Origin: Thomasclavelia saccharogumia DSM 17460
Lineage (GTDB): Bacteria > Bacillota_I > Bacilli_A > Erysipelotrichales > Coprobacillaceae
Assembly (NCBI RefSeq): GCF_000686665.1
Contig: NZ_JMLH01000003.1
Span: forward strand, 1 to 64,000
Reading direction: 5' to 3'
DNA: 64,000 nucleotides
The notes under the pieces are model-generated. The model made no database searches, had not been told where the DNA came from, and saw nothing but the letters and a program-made list of their open reading frames with translations. Shown here piece by piece: positions 17,344-26,795 of the stretch (positions are counted from its first letter, which is position 1; every line of letters starts with the position of its first letter). Made by a program: the position numbers and the translations under genes.

Positions 17344-17371
17344 ATTATAACATAAGCATGACAAGTGTCAA
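17344..17371 (-). promoter_or_regulatory. sigma-A promoter of the 6S-like RNA
   Basis: TTGACA (17371-17366) and TATAAT (17349-17344), both perfect consensus, spaced 16 bases. Expected start is near 17337, at the 5' strand of the closing stem. Confidence 0.85.
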
Positions 17372-17401
17372 CTATTATTAATAACCGTTATTTAACATAT
17401 T

Positions 17402-18682
17402 TTACTTTTTTTTAACAATACAAACACTGGTATATTCACTGTCAAAGTATTTAAACATATCATAAATATCATCAAGAGTGATTTTAGCAATCTCATCTAC
17501 TAAATCTAACGCAATTATTCCTTCAAAATAATAACGACTAAATAAATTAGCAATGCTTTCAGGTCCATTGAATAAATTAATGAATAAACCAATATTTTTC
17601 TTCTTGATTCTTTCGAAATCATTTTTAGAAATTTCGATATTTTGGAAATTTTGAATCAAAGTAAGTATATGTTCCTTTAATGTTTCATAATCATCACAGT
17701 CACAGCCTATCTGGATAAATGCATAATCACGTTCCTGGGTAAAATTAGCACTAAATGAATCATTGATGATTCCTTTATTCAACCAGTCATTATATAATCT
17801 AGCACTTTTTGAAAATAATAAATCGAATAAAAGATTGATTGCTAATTCACGTCTGATTTTTAATTTAGGATCATCCAAGATTTCATTTACTTTAATTGAA
17901 ACAATTATTTTATTCATTTCAACATCCATCGTTAAAACATTTTCTTTGATCTTGATATTACATGGCTCAATGTTTTTTTGACAAACAATAGGTTTCGCCG
18001 GTGCAAAATTTTTCTTAGCCTGATTTTCTTTAATTACTGTCATTGCTTTATCAGCTTCAATATTACCAACGATAAAAATCATCATGTTACTTGGATGATA
18101 GAAAGTATTGTAGCAGATTTCTAACATATCTTTAGTAGTATTATTAACGGTTTCTACTGTTCCAGCAATATCGACTGCAACGGGATGATTGTTGTAGAGA
18201 TTTTGAATCGATCCGAAATAAACTCTCCAGTCAGGATCATCATCATACATTTTAATTTCTTGACCGATGATTCCTTTTTCTTTTTCAACACTTTCTGGTG
18301 TGATTTCTAATTTTTGAACAAAATCTAATAATAATTCAATACATGGATATTCATTAGCTGTGGTACTAAATAAATAGGCAGTTCGACTTGAAGAAGTAAA
18401 AGCATTAGTACTTGCTCCTAATTTAGCAAATTCATCAGATGCATCACTACCATTCATATCAAACATCTTATGTTCAAGAAAATGAGCAATACCATCTTCA
18501 ACTTTGATCATTTGTTCTTGACCGATTGGTACAAACCGCGTATCGATTGCCCCAAATCTAGTTGAAAATAAACCATATGTTTTTTCAAAACCTGGTTTTG
18601 GCAGTAAATAAACTTCTAAGCCATTATCCATCTTTTCGTGATATAAGGTTTCTTTTAAAGTTTCAAAATATATTTTTTCCAT
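17402..18682 (-). CDS. ymfH: M16 family zinc peptidase (YmfH-like, catalytic)
   Basis: Pitrilysin-family protein (426 aa). The inverted zinc motif HFLEH is present near residue 67 (GIAHFLEHKMF), with the distal glutamate in GIIGQEIKMYDDDPD, so this copy should be the active protease half. A second, degenerate M16 domain forms the C-terminal half. It overlaps the downstream end of the YmfF-like gene by 1 base. In Bacillus ymfF and ymfH are also adjacent, downstream of spoIIIE. The natural substrate is not known from sequence. Confidence 0.88.
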   Translation of the reverse strand: MEKIYFETLKETLYHEKMDNGLEVYLLPKPGFEKTYGLFSTRFGAIDTRFVPIGQEQMIKVEDGIAHFLEHKMFDMNGSDASDEFAKLGASTNAFTSSSRTAYLFSTTANEYPCIELLLDFVQKLEITPESVEKEKGIIGQEIKMYDDDPDWRVYFGSIQNLYNNHPVAVDIAGTVETVNNTTKDMLEICYNTFYHPSNMMIFIVGNIEADKAMTVIKENQAKKNFAPAKPIVCQKNIEPCNIKIKENVLTMDVEMNKIIVSIKVNEILDDPKLKIRRELAINLLFDLLFSKSARLYNDWLNKGIINDSFSANFTQERDYAFIQIGCDCDDYETLKEHILTLIQNFQNIEISKNDFERIKKKNIGLFINLFNGPESIANLFSRYYFEGIIALDLVDEIAKITLDDIYDMFKYFDSEYTSVCIVKKK

Positions 18683-19944
18683 TATTTATCACTCCCTGTA
18701 AGCAAGAAAATCGTATCTAAATGAACTTTTTTACTTGCAGCAATAATTTCTTCTTTAGTAACATTTAAAATATTTTCTAGATATTCATCATCTGTTTCCT
18801 GTTTGTTAGTTAAATCACGATTATAAGCCAAAGCAATCAAGCTCATTGGTTCGTCTTTTGTTTTTATAAATGAGCTTTTTAACATCAACTTAGCTAAAGC
18901 TATTTCATCGTCATTAAGATCACCATTTTGAATTTTAGCTAATTCTTCGATAATCAACTGTTTAGCCTTTTCATAATTACTGCCTTCAATTCCAGCATTA
19001 ACTGTCATGATACCGCTAAAAGCCCCATAACTAGAGGAAATATAATAACAAAGACTATGCTTTTCTCTGACTACTTTAAACAATCTTGATTGCGAAAAGC
19101 CACCAAAAATAGCATTAAAAACCGTCATCGCATAAGTACTTTCATCTAAAAAATTACAATCTACTACAAAACCAAGATTTAATTTTGCCTGAGTTACATC
19201 CTGTTTCTCAATTACTTCAAGCACTTCTTTTTTTGTTGATTTGAAATTTGTTACTACTTCATTTAAATGCGGTGCAGAATCAAAACTTAAATTTTCTTTG
19301 CATATTTCAACAATACTTTCATCGACATCACCAACAACATATAAATGTTTTACATCATTTTTTATACAATCTAATAAATACTGATACAATTCTTCATTAG
19401 AAATTTTATCAAGTTCTTCAATATAACCATTATTGCTGATTGATAAAAATCCTCCTTCACCCATATTTACAAATAACTGATTTAGACCATACATAAATTT
19501 ATCATCATTTTGAACGATCAAACGCTCTTTAAGCTCTTTTTTCTTGATATTAAAAGTCTGCTCATCAAATTTACCATTCAAAGCATTAGGATGATAAAGG
19601 ACATCATTAAATAACTTAATTTGCTGTTTTAATAAATCTTCTTGATAAGGTAAAAAAGCTTCATTGATACAAACACTGGAAATATTTAATACTTGTGATA
19701 ATCCTTTAGTCGCTAAATTAGTTCCAAAGTTCATCCCATAAAGATCTTCTAAATGGGTAGATAAAGCTTGTGTTGATGGATATTCTTCAGTTCCACCAGT
19801 TAACATAAATGCCAATAATGATCTTTTTGTGACATTTTCTTTAGTCAATTTATTTTCTAATTTTAAAGACATCGTTATATTCTTAAATTTCTTTGTCGGA
19901 ATTACATGCAATGTATATCCTGATAACTGATAACTTTTTTTCAT
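18682..19944 (-). CDS. ymfF: M16 family protein lacking the zinc site (YmfF-like)
   Basis: Partner of the preceding peptidase (420 aa). It has the two-domain M16 architecture, but where the HxxEH should lie the sequence reads LLAFMLTGGTEEYPS, with no histidine pair, so it is likely the non-catalytic half of a heterodimer, as in other M16 pairs. C-terminal features such as FNAIFGGFSQSRLFKVVREKHSLCYYISS are typical of the R/Y substrate-binding half. The pair sits just downstream of ftsK/spoIIIE. Confidence 0.85.
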   Translation of the reverse strand: MKKSYQLSGYTLHVIPTKKFKNITMSLKLENKLTKENVTKRSLLAFMLTGGTEEYPSTQALSTHLEDLYGMNFGTNLATKGLSQVLNISSVCINEAFLPYQEDLLKQQIKLFNDVLYHPNALNGKFDEQTFNIKKKELKERLIVQNDDKFMYGLNQLFVNMGEGGFLSISNNGYIEELDKISNEELYQYLLDCIKNDVKHLYVVGDVDESIVEICKENLSFDSAPHLNEVVTNFKSTKKEVLEVIEKQDVTQAKLNLGFVVDCNFLDESTYAMTVFNAIFGGFSQSRLFKVVREKHSLCYYISSSYGAFSGIMTVNAGIEGSNYEKAKQLIIEELAKIQNGDLNDDEIALAKLMLKSSFIKTKDEPMSLIALAYNRDLTNKQETDDEYLENILNVTKEEIIAASKKVHLDTIFLLTGSDK

Positions 19945-20054
19945 ATGACACTCCTTCTTTAAATCTAATGTCTATATTATACACTAAAAATTGAAAAATA
20001 AAATTAAAACCATATTTTCTTGATAAAATCCTACTCATAATTATTTTCCAAGAT

Positions 20055-20082
20055 CAAAAAAGATGTCTGCTTAGACATCTTC
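20055..20082 (-). terminator. ftsK/spoIIIE terminator
   Basis: Stem AAGATGTCT / AGACATCTT overlapping the stop codon, followed by T6 on the minus strand. Confidence 0.8.
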
Positions 20083-22326
20083 TTCTTGATAACCGCGAAT
20101 ATATACCTCACGAGGTTTTGAGCCGATTTGAGGCCCAATTACACCATCAGCTTCTAATTGATCAATGATTCGAGCTGCTTTATTATAACCAATTCTAAAT
20201 TGTCTTTGCAGCAATGAAGTACTAGCCTTTTGAACACTGATAACAAAACTGCGACACATTTCGTATTCTTCATCTTCCTCTTCTTCTTTTGAAGCTGCAC
20301 TCATCGAAGTGGTGTTCAACTTAACATTAATATATTTTTCATCATAATTAGCTCCCTGCTGGCTGGCTGTATGATGAGTTATCGCATTAACTTCTTCATC
20401 AGATACAAACGCACCTTGAACCCGAACTGGTGAACTTGAACCCATTGGAGAAAAGAGCATATCGCCTTTACCAAGTAGTTTTTCAGCACCTGAAGTATCT
20501 AAAATAGTTCGTGAATCGATTCCTGATGATACTGCAAAAGCAATTCTTGAAGGAATATTGGCTTTAATAACTCCCGTAATGATATCAGTTGAAGGTCTTT
20601 GGGTAGCTACGATCAAATGAATTCCCGCAGCTCTGGCCATTTGGGCTATTCGCATGATACAGTCTTCAACTTGTTTACTGGCAACCATCATTAAATCAGC
20701 TACCTCATCTAAAATAATGACATGAAATGGTAAAAATTCTAACTGTTCATCTAAAGCTAAAGTCTCATTCTTTTTATGAATATAGCTATTATAGCTTTCA
20801 ATATTTCTAACATTAGCTTCAGCAAACAAATCATAACGTCGTTCCATTTCTACAACTACTTCTTGTAAAACCGCAGCTGCTTTTTTAGGATCGGTCACGA
20901 CCGGAGCTAATAGATGCGGAATCCCATTATAATTAGCTAATTCTACTTTTTTAGGATCGACCAAAATAAATTTAACTTCATCGGGTCTGGCCCGCATTAA
21001 AATACTGCAAATAATCGTATTGATGCAAACAGATTTACCGCTTCCGGTTGCCCCGGCAATCAGTAAATGCGGCATTTTATTTAATTGAGCATAGATTGTT
21101 TTCCCACTAACGTCTTTTCCTAAAGGAACCAAAAGCTTATTTGCCTGCAGTTCTTTAGGAATATCTTTAATAACTTCTTTAAAAGTAACTGTAGTTGCAA
21201 TGCTGTTAGGAATTTCCACTCCAACTGCTGGTTTACCGGGAATTGGAGCTTCAATACGAATATCTTTTGCCGCTAAAGCTAATTTTATATCATCTTGTAA
21301 CTGAATGATTTTATTGACTCTGATTCCCGTTTCGAGTTTTAATTCGTATTTAGTAACAGATGGTCCGATAAAAATATCGCTAATGGAAGCATTAACACCA
21401 AATTCATGAAGAACATTAGTCAAGGCTTCGGCTTTTTTTAAAGCATTATCTTTATTATCACTGGATTTTTTGGAAGTTGGATTTTTTAATAGTGATAATG
21501 CGGGTAGACGATAATTTTTATTGATTTTCTGCTTTGTTTTTAAACTGTCATTATCATGTATTTTAGGTTCTTTTTCTTTGATTTCTAAAGTCATTGATTT
21601 TTCATCAAATTCCATAGCTGAAGGAATGCTGTCATCTTCTTCTAGATGAGCTGTATGGATTCGCGCTGATGTCTTCTTTTCTGGTTTTTTGTCATCTATT
21701 TCAAATATGTCATCAGGAAAAAAAGCAATATCTCTTTTTTTAGTAAAGAAATCAATAAATTTGCTTTGGGTTTTTTCTTTGTTTTTCTTCTTTTTAGAAG
21801 TTGTTTGTTTCTTTTTTCGCTGTTCAAGATAAAATTTACTTCCCAATAATGCCAAAGAAATCACTAAAACAAAGCCAGAGGCGATGATTGCTCCTGTTTT
21901 ATCAAACAAAGCACTTAATAATCCGTATAACAAGGCTCCGATAAAGCCACCACGGTTACATGGGGCTTGTTGAATATATTGGTCAATAACTTTCATTCCG
22001 GTCATATTATTATCACTAAGTGAAGACATAAATGTTAAAACTGCTCCCGATAACAAGTAGAAACCAATGGCGTTAGGACCATTAAAACGAGGTAATTTCG
22101 CATGATAGATTACATATATACTAACTAGGATCAATGCCACATAACCAATTCCTACAAAATTACCTAATATGTATGTACATAAAAAATTTAGCTGTACTCC
22201 TATTAACCCTAGTTTTAACGTTGCAACGATCGTTAAAAACAATCCTACAGCAGCAATGATTCTAACTTTTAAATCTTCACTAAGTTGTTCTTGTTTAGAT
22301 TTTTTTGAACGACTTGTTTTAGCCAT
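20071..22326 (-). CDS. spoIIIE: DNA translocase FtsK/SpoIIIE
   Basis: Septal DNA pump (751 aa). The N terminus has four hydrophobic helices (about residues 25-165) after a Lys/Arg-rich start, then a charged linker. The motor begins near residue 280: Walker A GATGSGKSVCIN (about 410) and Walker B HVIILDEVADLMM (about 515). The C-terminal gamma domain (SLLQRQFRIGYNKAARIIDQLE) reads SRS/KOPS-type DNA. Placement next to rnjB and the dpa genes matches Bacillus spoIIIE, so it probably moves the chromosome into the forespore; whether it also serves as the division FtsK cannot be decided here. Bacillus tepA, normally between, is missing. Confidence 0.92.
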   Translation of the reverse strand: MAKTSRSKKSKQEQLSEDLKVRIIAAVGLFLTIVATLKLGLIGVQLNFLCTYILGNFVGIGYVALILVSIYVIYHAKLPRFNGPNAIGFYLLSGAVLTFMSSLSDNNMTGMKVIDQYIQQAPCNRGGFIGALLYGLLSALFDKTGAIIASGFVLVISLALLGSKFYLEQRKKKQTTSKKKKNKEKTQSKFIDFFTKKRDIAFFPDDIFEIDDKKPEKKTSARIHTAHLEEDDSIPSAMEFDEKSMTLEIKEKEPKIHDNDSLKTKQKINKNYRLPALSLLKNPTSKKSSDNKDNALKKAEALTNVLHEFGVNASISDIFIGPSVTKYELKLETGIRVNKIIQLQDDIKLALAAKDIRIEAPIPGKPAVGVEIPNSIATTVTFKEVIKDIPKELQANKLLVPLGKDVSGKTIYAQLNKMPHLLIAGATGSGKSVCINTIICSILMRARPDEVKFILVDPKKVELANYNGIPHLLAPVVTDPKKAAAVLQEVVVEMERRYDLFAEANVRNIESYNSYIHKKNETLALDEQLEFLPFHVIILDEVADLMMVASKQVEDCIMRIAQMARAAGIHLIVATQRPSTDIITGVIKANIPSRIAFAVSSGIDSRTILDTSGAEKLLGKGDMLFSPMGSSSPVRVQGAFVSDEEVNAITHHTASQQGANYDEKYINVKLNTTSMSAASKEEEEDEEYEMCRSFVISVQKASTSLLQRQFRIGYNKAARIIDQLEADGVIGPQIGSKPREVYIRGYQEEDV

Positions 22327-22385
22327 GACTCACACTCCCTACTCTAACTCAACCATTATAACATAACCATCTGTTTTAGCCAAAG

Positions 22386-22409
22386 AAAAAAGCAAGTTAG
22401 ACTTGCTTA
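22386..22409 (-). terminator. rnjB terminator
   Basis: Stem AAGCAAGT / ACTTGCTT with T6 on the minus strand directly after the rnjB stop. Confidence 0.8.
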
Positions 22410-24101
22410 AATTTCGATAATAATTGGTAAAACAACTGGTTTTTTACCGGTTTCTTTAACAATAAATTTATTAGACTTTTCTTTGATTTCCTGACGGACT
22501 TCAATTGCTTCTAAATTAGGATCATTTTTCATTTGTTCAACACATTTTTCAGCAATATCCGCAATTCCTTTAATAATATGTTCAGAATCTCTCAAATAGA
22601 CAAATCCCCGTGATTGGACATCAGTATTAGCGATAATTTCACGACTATTACTATCAATAGTTACACCAATAATAACTACACCATCATTTGAAAGCTGAAT
22701 TCGATCATCAATAACTTTATCACCAACATCACCAACACCGATTCCATCGATCATTACATCCTCGACTTCAATTGTATCACGATAATCTTCTAATTTTCCA
22801 TTTTTGAAACTCAAGAATTCACCGTTATCGATCAACGGAATATTTTTTGCATCAATTCCCATACTCTTAGCTACTTCCATATTAGAAATGAAATGCTGAT
22901 ATTCACCTTTAATTGGAACAAAATAAGTAGGATCGAAAATTTGAATGATTACTTTAATATCTTCTTGAGAAGCATGCATTGAAAATAACTCTTTGTTTTT
23001 TAAAACATGAATTTTAGATTCTGTTTTATACAATTCATTGATTGCTTTATTGGCAATCTTTTCAGTTCCTGGAATTACTGGAGATGCCACGATAAAAGTA
23101 TCATTTTCATTAAGTTTTAAATACTCATCACCACCATCAATGATATCACTAATATCATGATATATACGCTGTGGCTTACCACTTAGCAAAATCACTAAAT
23201 TATCATCAATGCCTTTTTTACCAATATCAGTAGAAAATCCAATTATTTCTTTAGGCACCTGAATTACTGCTTTTTTCAAATGCTGTCCGATCCTTACGAT
23301 ACTGTTTGTACTATCATACTTATCACGACCATAAAAAACGATCTTACGCTTATATTTTTTTGTTAGCTCAACGATTTCTTTTGTTCTAAAGATGTTTTGA
23401 GCATAGGATGAAATAATAATTCGTCCTTCACTATCTTCAAAAATATTATCAATTTTTTCAGTTAATTTATGTTTTGGAGAAGTATAGCCAGTGTTTTTAG
23501 AATATGATGATTCACACAACAATACTAAAACACCTTTTTTGCCAATTTCCATCATTTTTTGAATATCGCATCTAAAACCATCGGGAGCACCAAAATCAAT
23601 GATAAACTCACCGCCATATACGACATAACCATCTCTTGTCCATAAAGCAACACCAACACTTCCAGGAATAGAATGAGTAACAGGGAAAAATTCTACTGGT
23701 ACCCCCGCTATATTAATTGAATCATTACGTTTGACTTTTATAAGTTGATAATTAAGTTTTAAATTATTATGTTTTTTATGACGTTTCATCATTTGATCAA
23801 TTAAATCAGCAGTTAAAGTTGGCGCATATACAGGAACATTGACGTTCTCTAATAAATATGGTAACGCCGCCATTACATCATCATGTCCATGAGTAACAAT
23901 GATTGCTGCAATTCGTTCTTCATTTTCTTTTAAATAATCAAAACTAGGAATGATAATATCTACTCCTAATTTATTGATTTCTGGAAATCTAAAGCCAGCA
24001 TCTAAAATAAAAATTTTGTCTTTTATTTCAATACAGTACATACTTTTACCCATCTCAGCTTGTCCGCCAAGAGGTAAAATTTTTACAATATCTTTTCTCA
24101 T
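22407..24101 (-). CDS. rnjB: ribonuclease J2-like protein
   Basis: Beta-CASP metallo-beta-lactamase RNase of 564 aa. Metallo-beta-lactamase and beta-CASP domains are followed by the C-terminal RNase J domain (IADIAEKCVEQMKND). Normally the metal motif is HxHxDH; here it reads THGHDDVMAALPYLL, so the last histidine is valine. Weakened catalytic motifs are a hallmark of RNase J2, which partners with J1. Position between an aspartokinase and spoIIIE equals B. subtilis rnjB. Catalytic activity on its own is therefore doubtful; it may be a structural partner of an RNase J1 encoded elsewhere. Confidence 0.88.
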   Translation of the reverse strand: MRKDIVKILPLGGQAEMGKSMYCIEIKDKIFILDAGFRFPEINKLGVDIIIPSFDYLKENEERIAAIIVTHGHDDVMAALPYLLENVNVPVYAPTLTADLIDQMMKRHKKHNNLKLNYQLIKVKRNDSINIAGVPVEFFPVTHSIPGSVGVALWTRDGYVVYGGEFIIDFGAPDGFRCDIQKMMEIGKKGVLVLLCESSYSKNTGYTSPKHKLTEKIDNIFEDSEGRIIISSYAQNIFRTKEIVELTKKYKRKIVFYGRDKYDSTNSIVRIGQHLKKAVIQVPKEIIGFSTDIGKKGIDDNLVILLSGKPQRIYHDISDIIDGGDEYLKLNENDTFIVASPVIPGTEKIANKAINELYKTESKIHVLKNKELFSMHASQEDIKVIIQIFDPTYFVPIKGEYQHFISNMEVAKSMGIDAKNIPLIDNGEFLSFKNGKLEDYRDTIEVEDVMIDGIGVGDVGDKVIDDRIQLSNDGVVIIGVTIDSNSREIIANTDVQSRGFVYLRDSEHIIKGIADIAEKCVEQMKNDPNLEAIEVRQEIKEKSNKFIVKETGKKPVVLPIIIEI

Positions 24102-24373
24102 CTTTTCCTCCCTTATTATTTTATTATTTCAAACATATGTAAAAAACAATCTCTAATATATTACCATAACATAATGCACTTGGCTAATACTTTCTAAAAA
24201 TATTGTAACAAAATTTAAAGAAAAAGAAAAATAAAATTACTGCCTCTTTTCAATACTTTTAATAAAATTATACCCATTAAATTTATTTTATATAAAAAAT
24301 GTTAGAACGATGTACATCAATACCTCCTTCCAACATTTTATTTTTATGATTTCAAATTAATAAAACTGCACTT
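24102..24373. other. intergenic region between rnjB and aspartokinase
   Basis: AT-rich, 272 bases. It holds the probable rnjB promoter and, at 24296-24340, an imperfect hairpin (AAAATGTT ... AACATTTT) whose loop contains CCTCCTTC. On the minus strand that loop reads GGAGG followed 5 bases later by an ATG that opens only nine codons (24317-24288). I see no other structure. Confidence 0.4.
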
Positions 24374-25435
24374 TTAATCACTTAAAACAATTAAATCATG
24401 CAATAAATTAAGATCTTGTTTTTGCATCTTGACCTTAACATAATAACTATCTATTTCTTTAGTAGAAGTAAGCGCAAATTTTTCTAAAAAGTTTCGATAA
24501 ATATCATCATTTTCCAATTCACAACCAACAAAATGAACTTTTGTATAAGCGTCGATCTTTGTATACCTGCTCGTCAATTTATGAAGATCTTCTTCTAAAA
24601 TAAGATAATCATTTTCATATTTATCATATAAATAATTAAAATCTTTTTTGCTGATTTCTTCATCAAAACGAATCAGCCAATAATTAAAATCAATTGACAT
24701 CGTTTTTATTTTAGTATCATCATGATTAATTAAAGTACCAATATTCCCATTATAAATAGAACGTAAATTAATTTTGAAGCCATCTTTTTTATACCCCTCT
24801 AAAAGAGCTTTATAACAGATTATCCGAGCTTTATGTTTCGCTAGATCCAACGCCTGGCGATATCCTACATGTTTAATTAAACGAGCTCCATTGATATATT
24901 TAGGATCTCCTGTATATATACCGCAAACATCGCTATATATATAAACTTCATCTAAATTCATTCTTCGCGCAATATAAACAGCACTATAATCACTGTCACC
25001 TTTTTCTAAAATACGAACATTTTTAAATTTATCTACTCCTTGAAACCCGGGAATTATGACAACATCATATTTTTCTAAATATTCCGTTACTTTTTTCTTA
25101 TTAAAATCAACAAAACGATGCCCTTTAACTTTTAAACCAGCTTGTAAAGATGAAAGTGAAATAGCTTTTATATCTTGTTTCTTTAATTCACTTGATAAAA
25201 CAACGCTGCTGATCGTTTCGCCACAACTGACGATCCGACTATATTCATCAAAAGATAATTGCCAGGAAACTAACTCTTTTAAAGTATCCGTAGCATAAGG
25301 ATCGGGATAGCGCCCCATCGCACTTACAACTATTACTAATTTATGATCTAAATGTTTTTTTATTATTTCAATTACTGAATCAATTGTTTTTTTATCACGT
25401 AAAGATGTACCCCCAAATTTTAGGACTCTATACAT
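24374..25435 (-). CDS. dapG: aspartate kinase (DapG-like)
   Basis: Aspartokinase (about 353 aa) that phosphorylates aspartate at the head of the lysine/diaminopimelate/dipicolinate pathway. The kinase domain is complete: VLKFGGTSLRDK at the start and EKGDSDYSAVYIARRM near 150. The C-terminal regulatory ACT part appears short compared with the about 400-residue Bacillus DapG. It is the third gene of dpaA-dpaB-dapG, so its product is likely steered to spore dipicolinate or cell-wall DAP. Unlike Bacillus, asd and dapA are not inserted nearby. ATG 25435 has AAGGTAA upstream and overlaps the dpaB stop. Confidence 0.87.
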   Translation of the reverse strand: MYRVLKFGGTSLRDKKTIDSVIEIIKKHLDHKLVIVVSAMGRYPDPYATDTLKELVSWQLSFDEYSRIVSCGETISSVVLSSELKKQDIKAISLSSLQAGLKVKGHRFVDFNKKKVTEYLEKYDVVIIPGFQGVDKFKNVRILEKGDSDYSAVYIARRMNLDEVYIYSDVCGIYTGDPKYINGARLIKHVGYRQALDLAKHKARIICYKALLEGYKKDGFKINLRSIYNGNIGTLINHDDTKIKTMSIDFNYWLIRFDEEISKKDFNYLYDKYENDYLILEEDLHKLTSRYTKIDAYTKVHFVGCELENDDIYRNFLEKFALTSTKEIDSYYVKVKMQKQDLNLLHDLIVLSD

Positions 25436-26018
25436 CTTTATTACCTTCAAATACAGGTTGTACTTGTTTATTATTCAATGCATTGATTAAAGTCTGGAGT
25501 ACTAAATTTTCGTCAAATAACATACTATTTGGTTTTTTTATACAATCATCTTGATACATTGGAACTAAATAAAAATGTTTAGTATTTAAAATCTGCATAA
25601 TATTTTTTCCTGAATTACTTAGGGCATCATTTGTTGCAATTGCTAAAACAACATTATGTTCATTACGTAAAGTTGATTTACAAGCCATCGTTACTGCATT
25701 ATCATTGATTCCATAAACAAGCTTTGCTAATGTATTGCCACTACAAGGCATGACTAGCATCAAATCTAAAGGGATTTTAGGACCAAAAATTTCCGCATTT
25801 ACTACATCAGTAATAACTTTACGTTTTGCTATTTTTTCGATCTTTGCAATCAGTTCATCAGCTTCACCAAAACGAGTATCACAAGTTAATATTTTTTCAC
25901 TGACAAATACATATAGATCACAGTCTTGTTTTGCTAATTCATCTAAAACGGTTATTGTTTTTTTTAAAGAACAAAAAGAACCAGTAATTCCAACCCCTAT
26001 TTTTTTATTTTTTAACAT
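25428..26018 (-). CDS. dpaB: dipicolinate synthase subunit B
   Basis: Flavoprotein-like subunit of dipicolinate synthase (SpoVFB; about 196 aa), which with DpaA makes the calcium-chelating spore-core compound dipicolinic acid from a dihydrodipicolinate-type precursor. The N-terminal GVGITGSFCSLKKT is the flavin-binding phosphate loop, and LMLVMPCSGNTLAKLVYGINDNAVTMACKS is the family PxxGNTxAK core. The start is ATG 26018, with AGGGCGG 9 bases upstream inside the end of dpaA. Presence of both subunits indicates a true endospore former. Confidence 0.9.
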   Translation of the reverse strand: MLKNKKIGVGITGSFCSLKKTITVLDELAKQDCDLYVFVSEKILTCDTRFGEADELIAKIEKIAKRKVITDVVNAEIFGPKIPLDLMLVMPCSGNTLAKLVYGINDNAVTMACKSTLRNEHNVVLAIATNDALSNSGKNIMQILNTKHFYLVPMYQDDCIKKPNSMLFDENLVLQTLINALNNKQVQPVFEGNKDV

Positions 26019-26754
26019 TACGATCAACCGCCCTTTTAATTGCTTTAAATAAAGCTAGAGCACTGCTATGATATGCATATTTGGTTGGTAATTGTTTCAA
26101 CAAATGATAATTAGTATCACGTTTATTACTTTGTAATCCATACGGCTTTGAAGCAACATCATAAATTTGGCACATATCGTCTTTCGTTTTTAACATTTCT
26201 TCAGTAATTACATTACATGGAATAGTATTGATAATAAAATCATATCCATCTAATGTAAGCTCATTTAAACGTATATAACGATATCCCTTAGTAATTACTT
26301 CATCATGATGGTGATCACTGCGATTAGAAATTGTGATCTTAGCATTAAATCGTTCTAATTTATTAGCTAGATCTTTGCCACAATGACCATAACCTAATAT
26401 TAAGATATTTGAATTTGAAAGACTAATATTATTATCAATGATCATATAAGCAATTAATGCTTCATCACTAATATAAGTATTTTCATTAATAAATTCTTCA
26501 TCATGATATAAATAATCATACTTAAAACCTTTTAGTTTACTTAAATAACATAATCGCTGATTTTTTAATAATGTCAAAACAACGGCATCACAAGCAAAAT
26601 CTACTTGTTCAAAACTTTTACCATCTTTTCCCAAAAATACGATTTGACAAGATGATATATAATTTTTATCATTTTCTATTTGATAACCAGCTTTAGCCAT
26701 CAGCTTAGCTAAATATTTACACCGATTATCAGTTCCATTAATATAGACTAACAT
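26005..26754 (-). CDS. dpaA: dipicolinate synthase subunit A
   Basis: NAD(P)-binding subunit of dipicolinate synthase (SpoVFA; 249 aa). The C-terminal Rossmann domain is recognisable: NILILGYGHCGKDLANKL near 120, then ITISNRSD and DFIINTIPCNVITEEML, followed by IYDVASKPYG. The N-terminal domain is shorter than in B. subtilis (about 297 aa in total there). The gene overlaps dpaB and heads dpaA-dpaB-dapG. In Bacillus this operon is transcribed in the mother cell by sigma-K; the sigK gene is 18 kb away in this window. Confidence 0.85.
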   Translation of the reverse strand: MLVYINGTDNRCKYLAKLMAKAGYQIENDKNYISSCQIVFLGKDGKSFEQVDFACDAVVLTLLKNQRLCYLSKLKGFKYDYLYHDEEFINENTYISDEALIAYMIIDNNISLSNSNILILGYGHCGKDLANKLERFNAKITISNRSDHHHDEVITKGYRYIRLNELTLDGYDFIINTIPCNVITEEMLKTKDDMCQIYDVASKPYGLQSNKRDTNYHLLKQLPTKYAYHSSALALFKAIKRAVDRNVKK

Positions 26755-26795
26755 ATTCCACCTCTATTATAAAATATGAAAATAATTCAAGTTTG

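Noticed and set aside
25428-26018. CoaC-like flavoprotein instead of DpaB
   Set aside because: It shares the flavoprotein fold, but the gene is fused in order to dpaA and dapG and a full coaBC is present at 34189.
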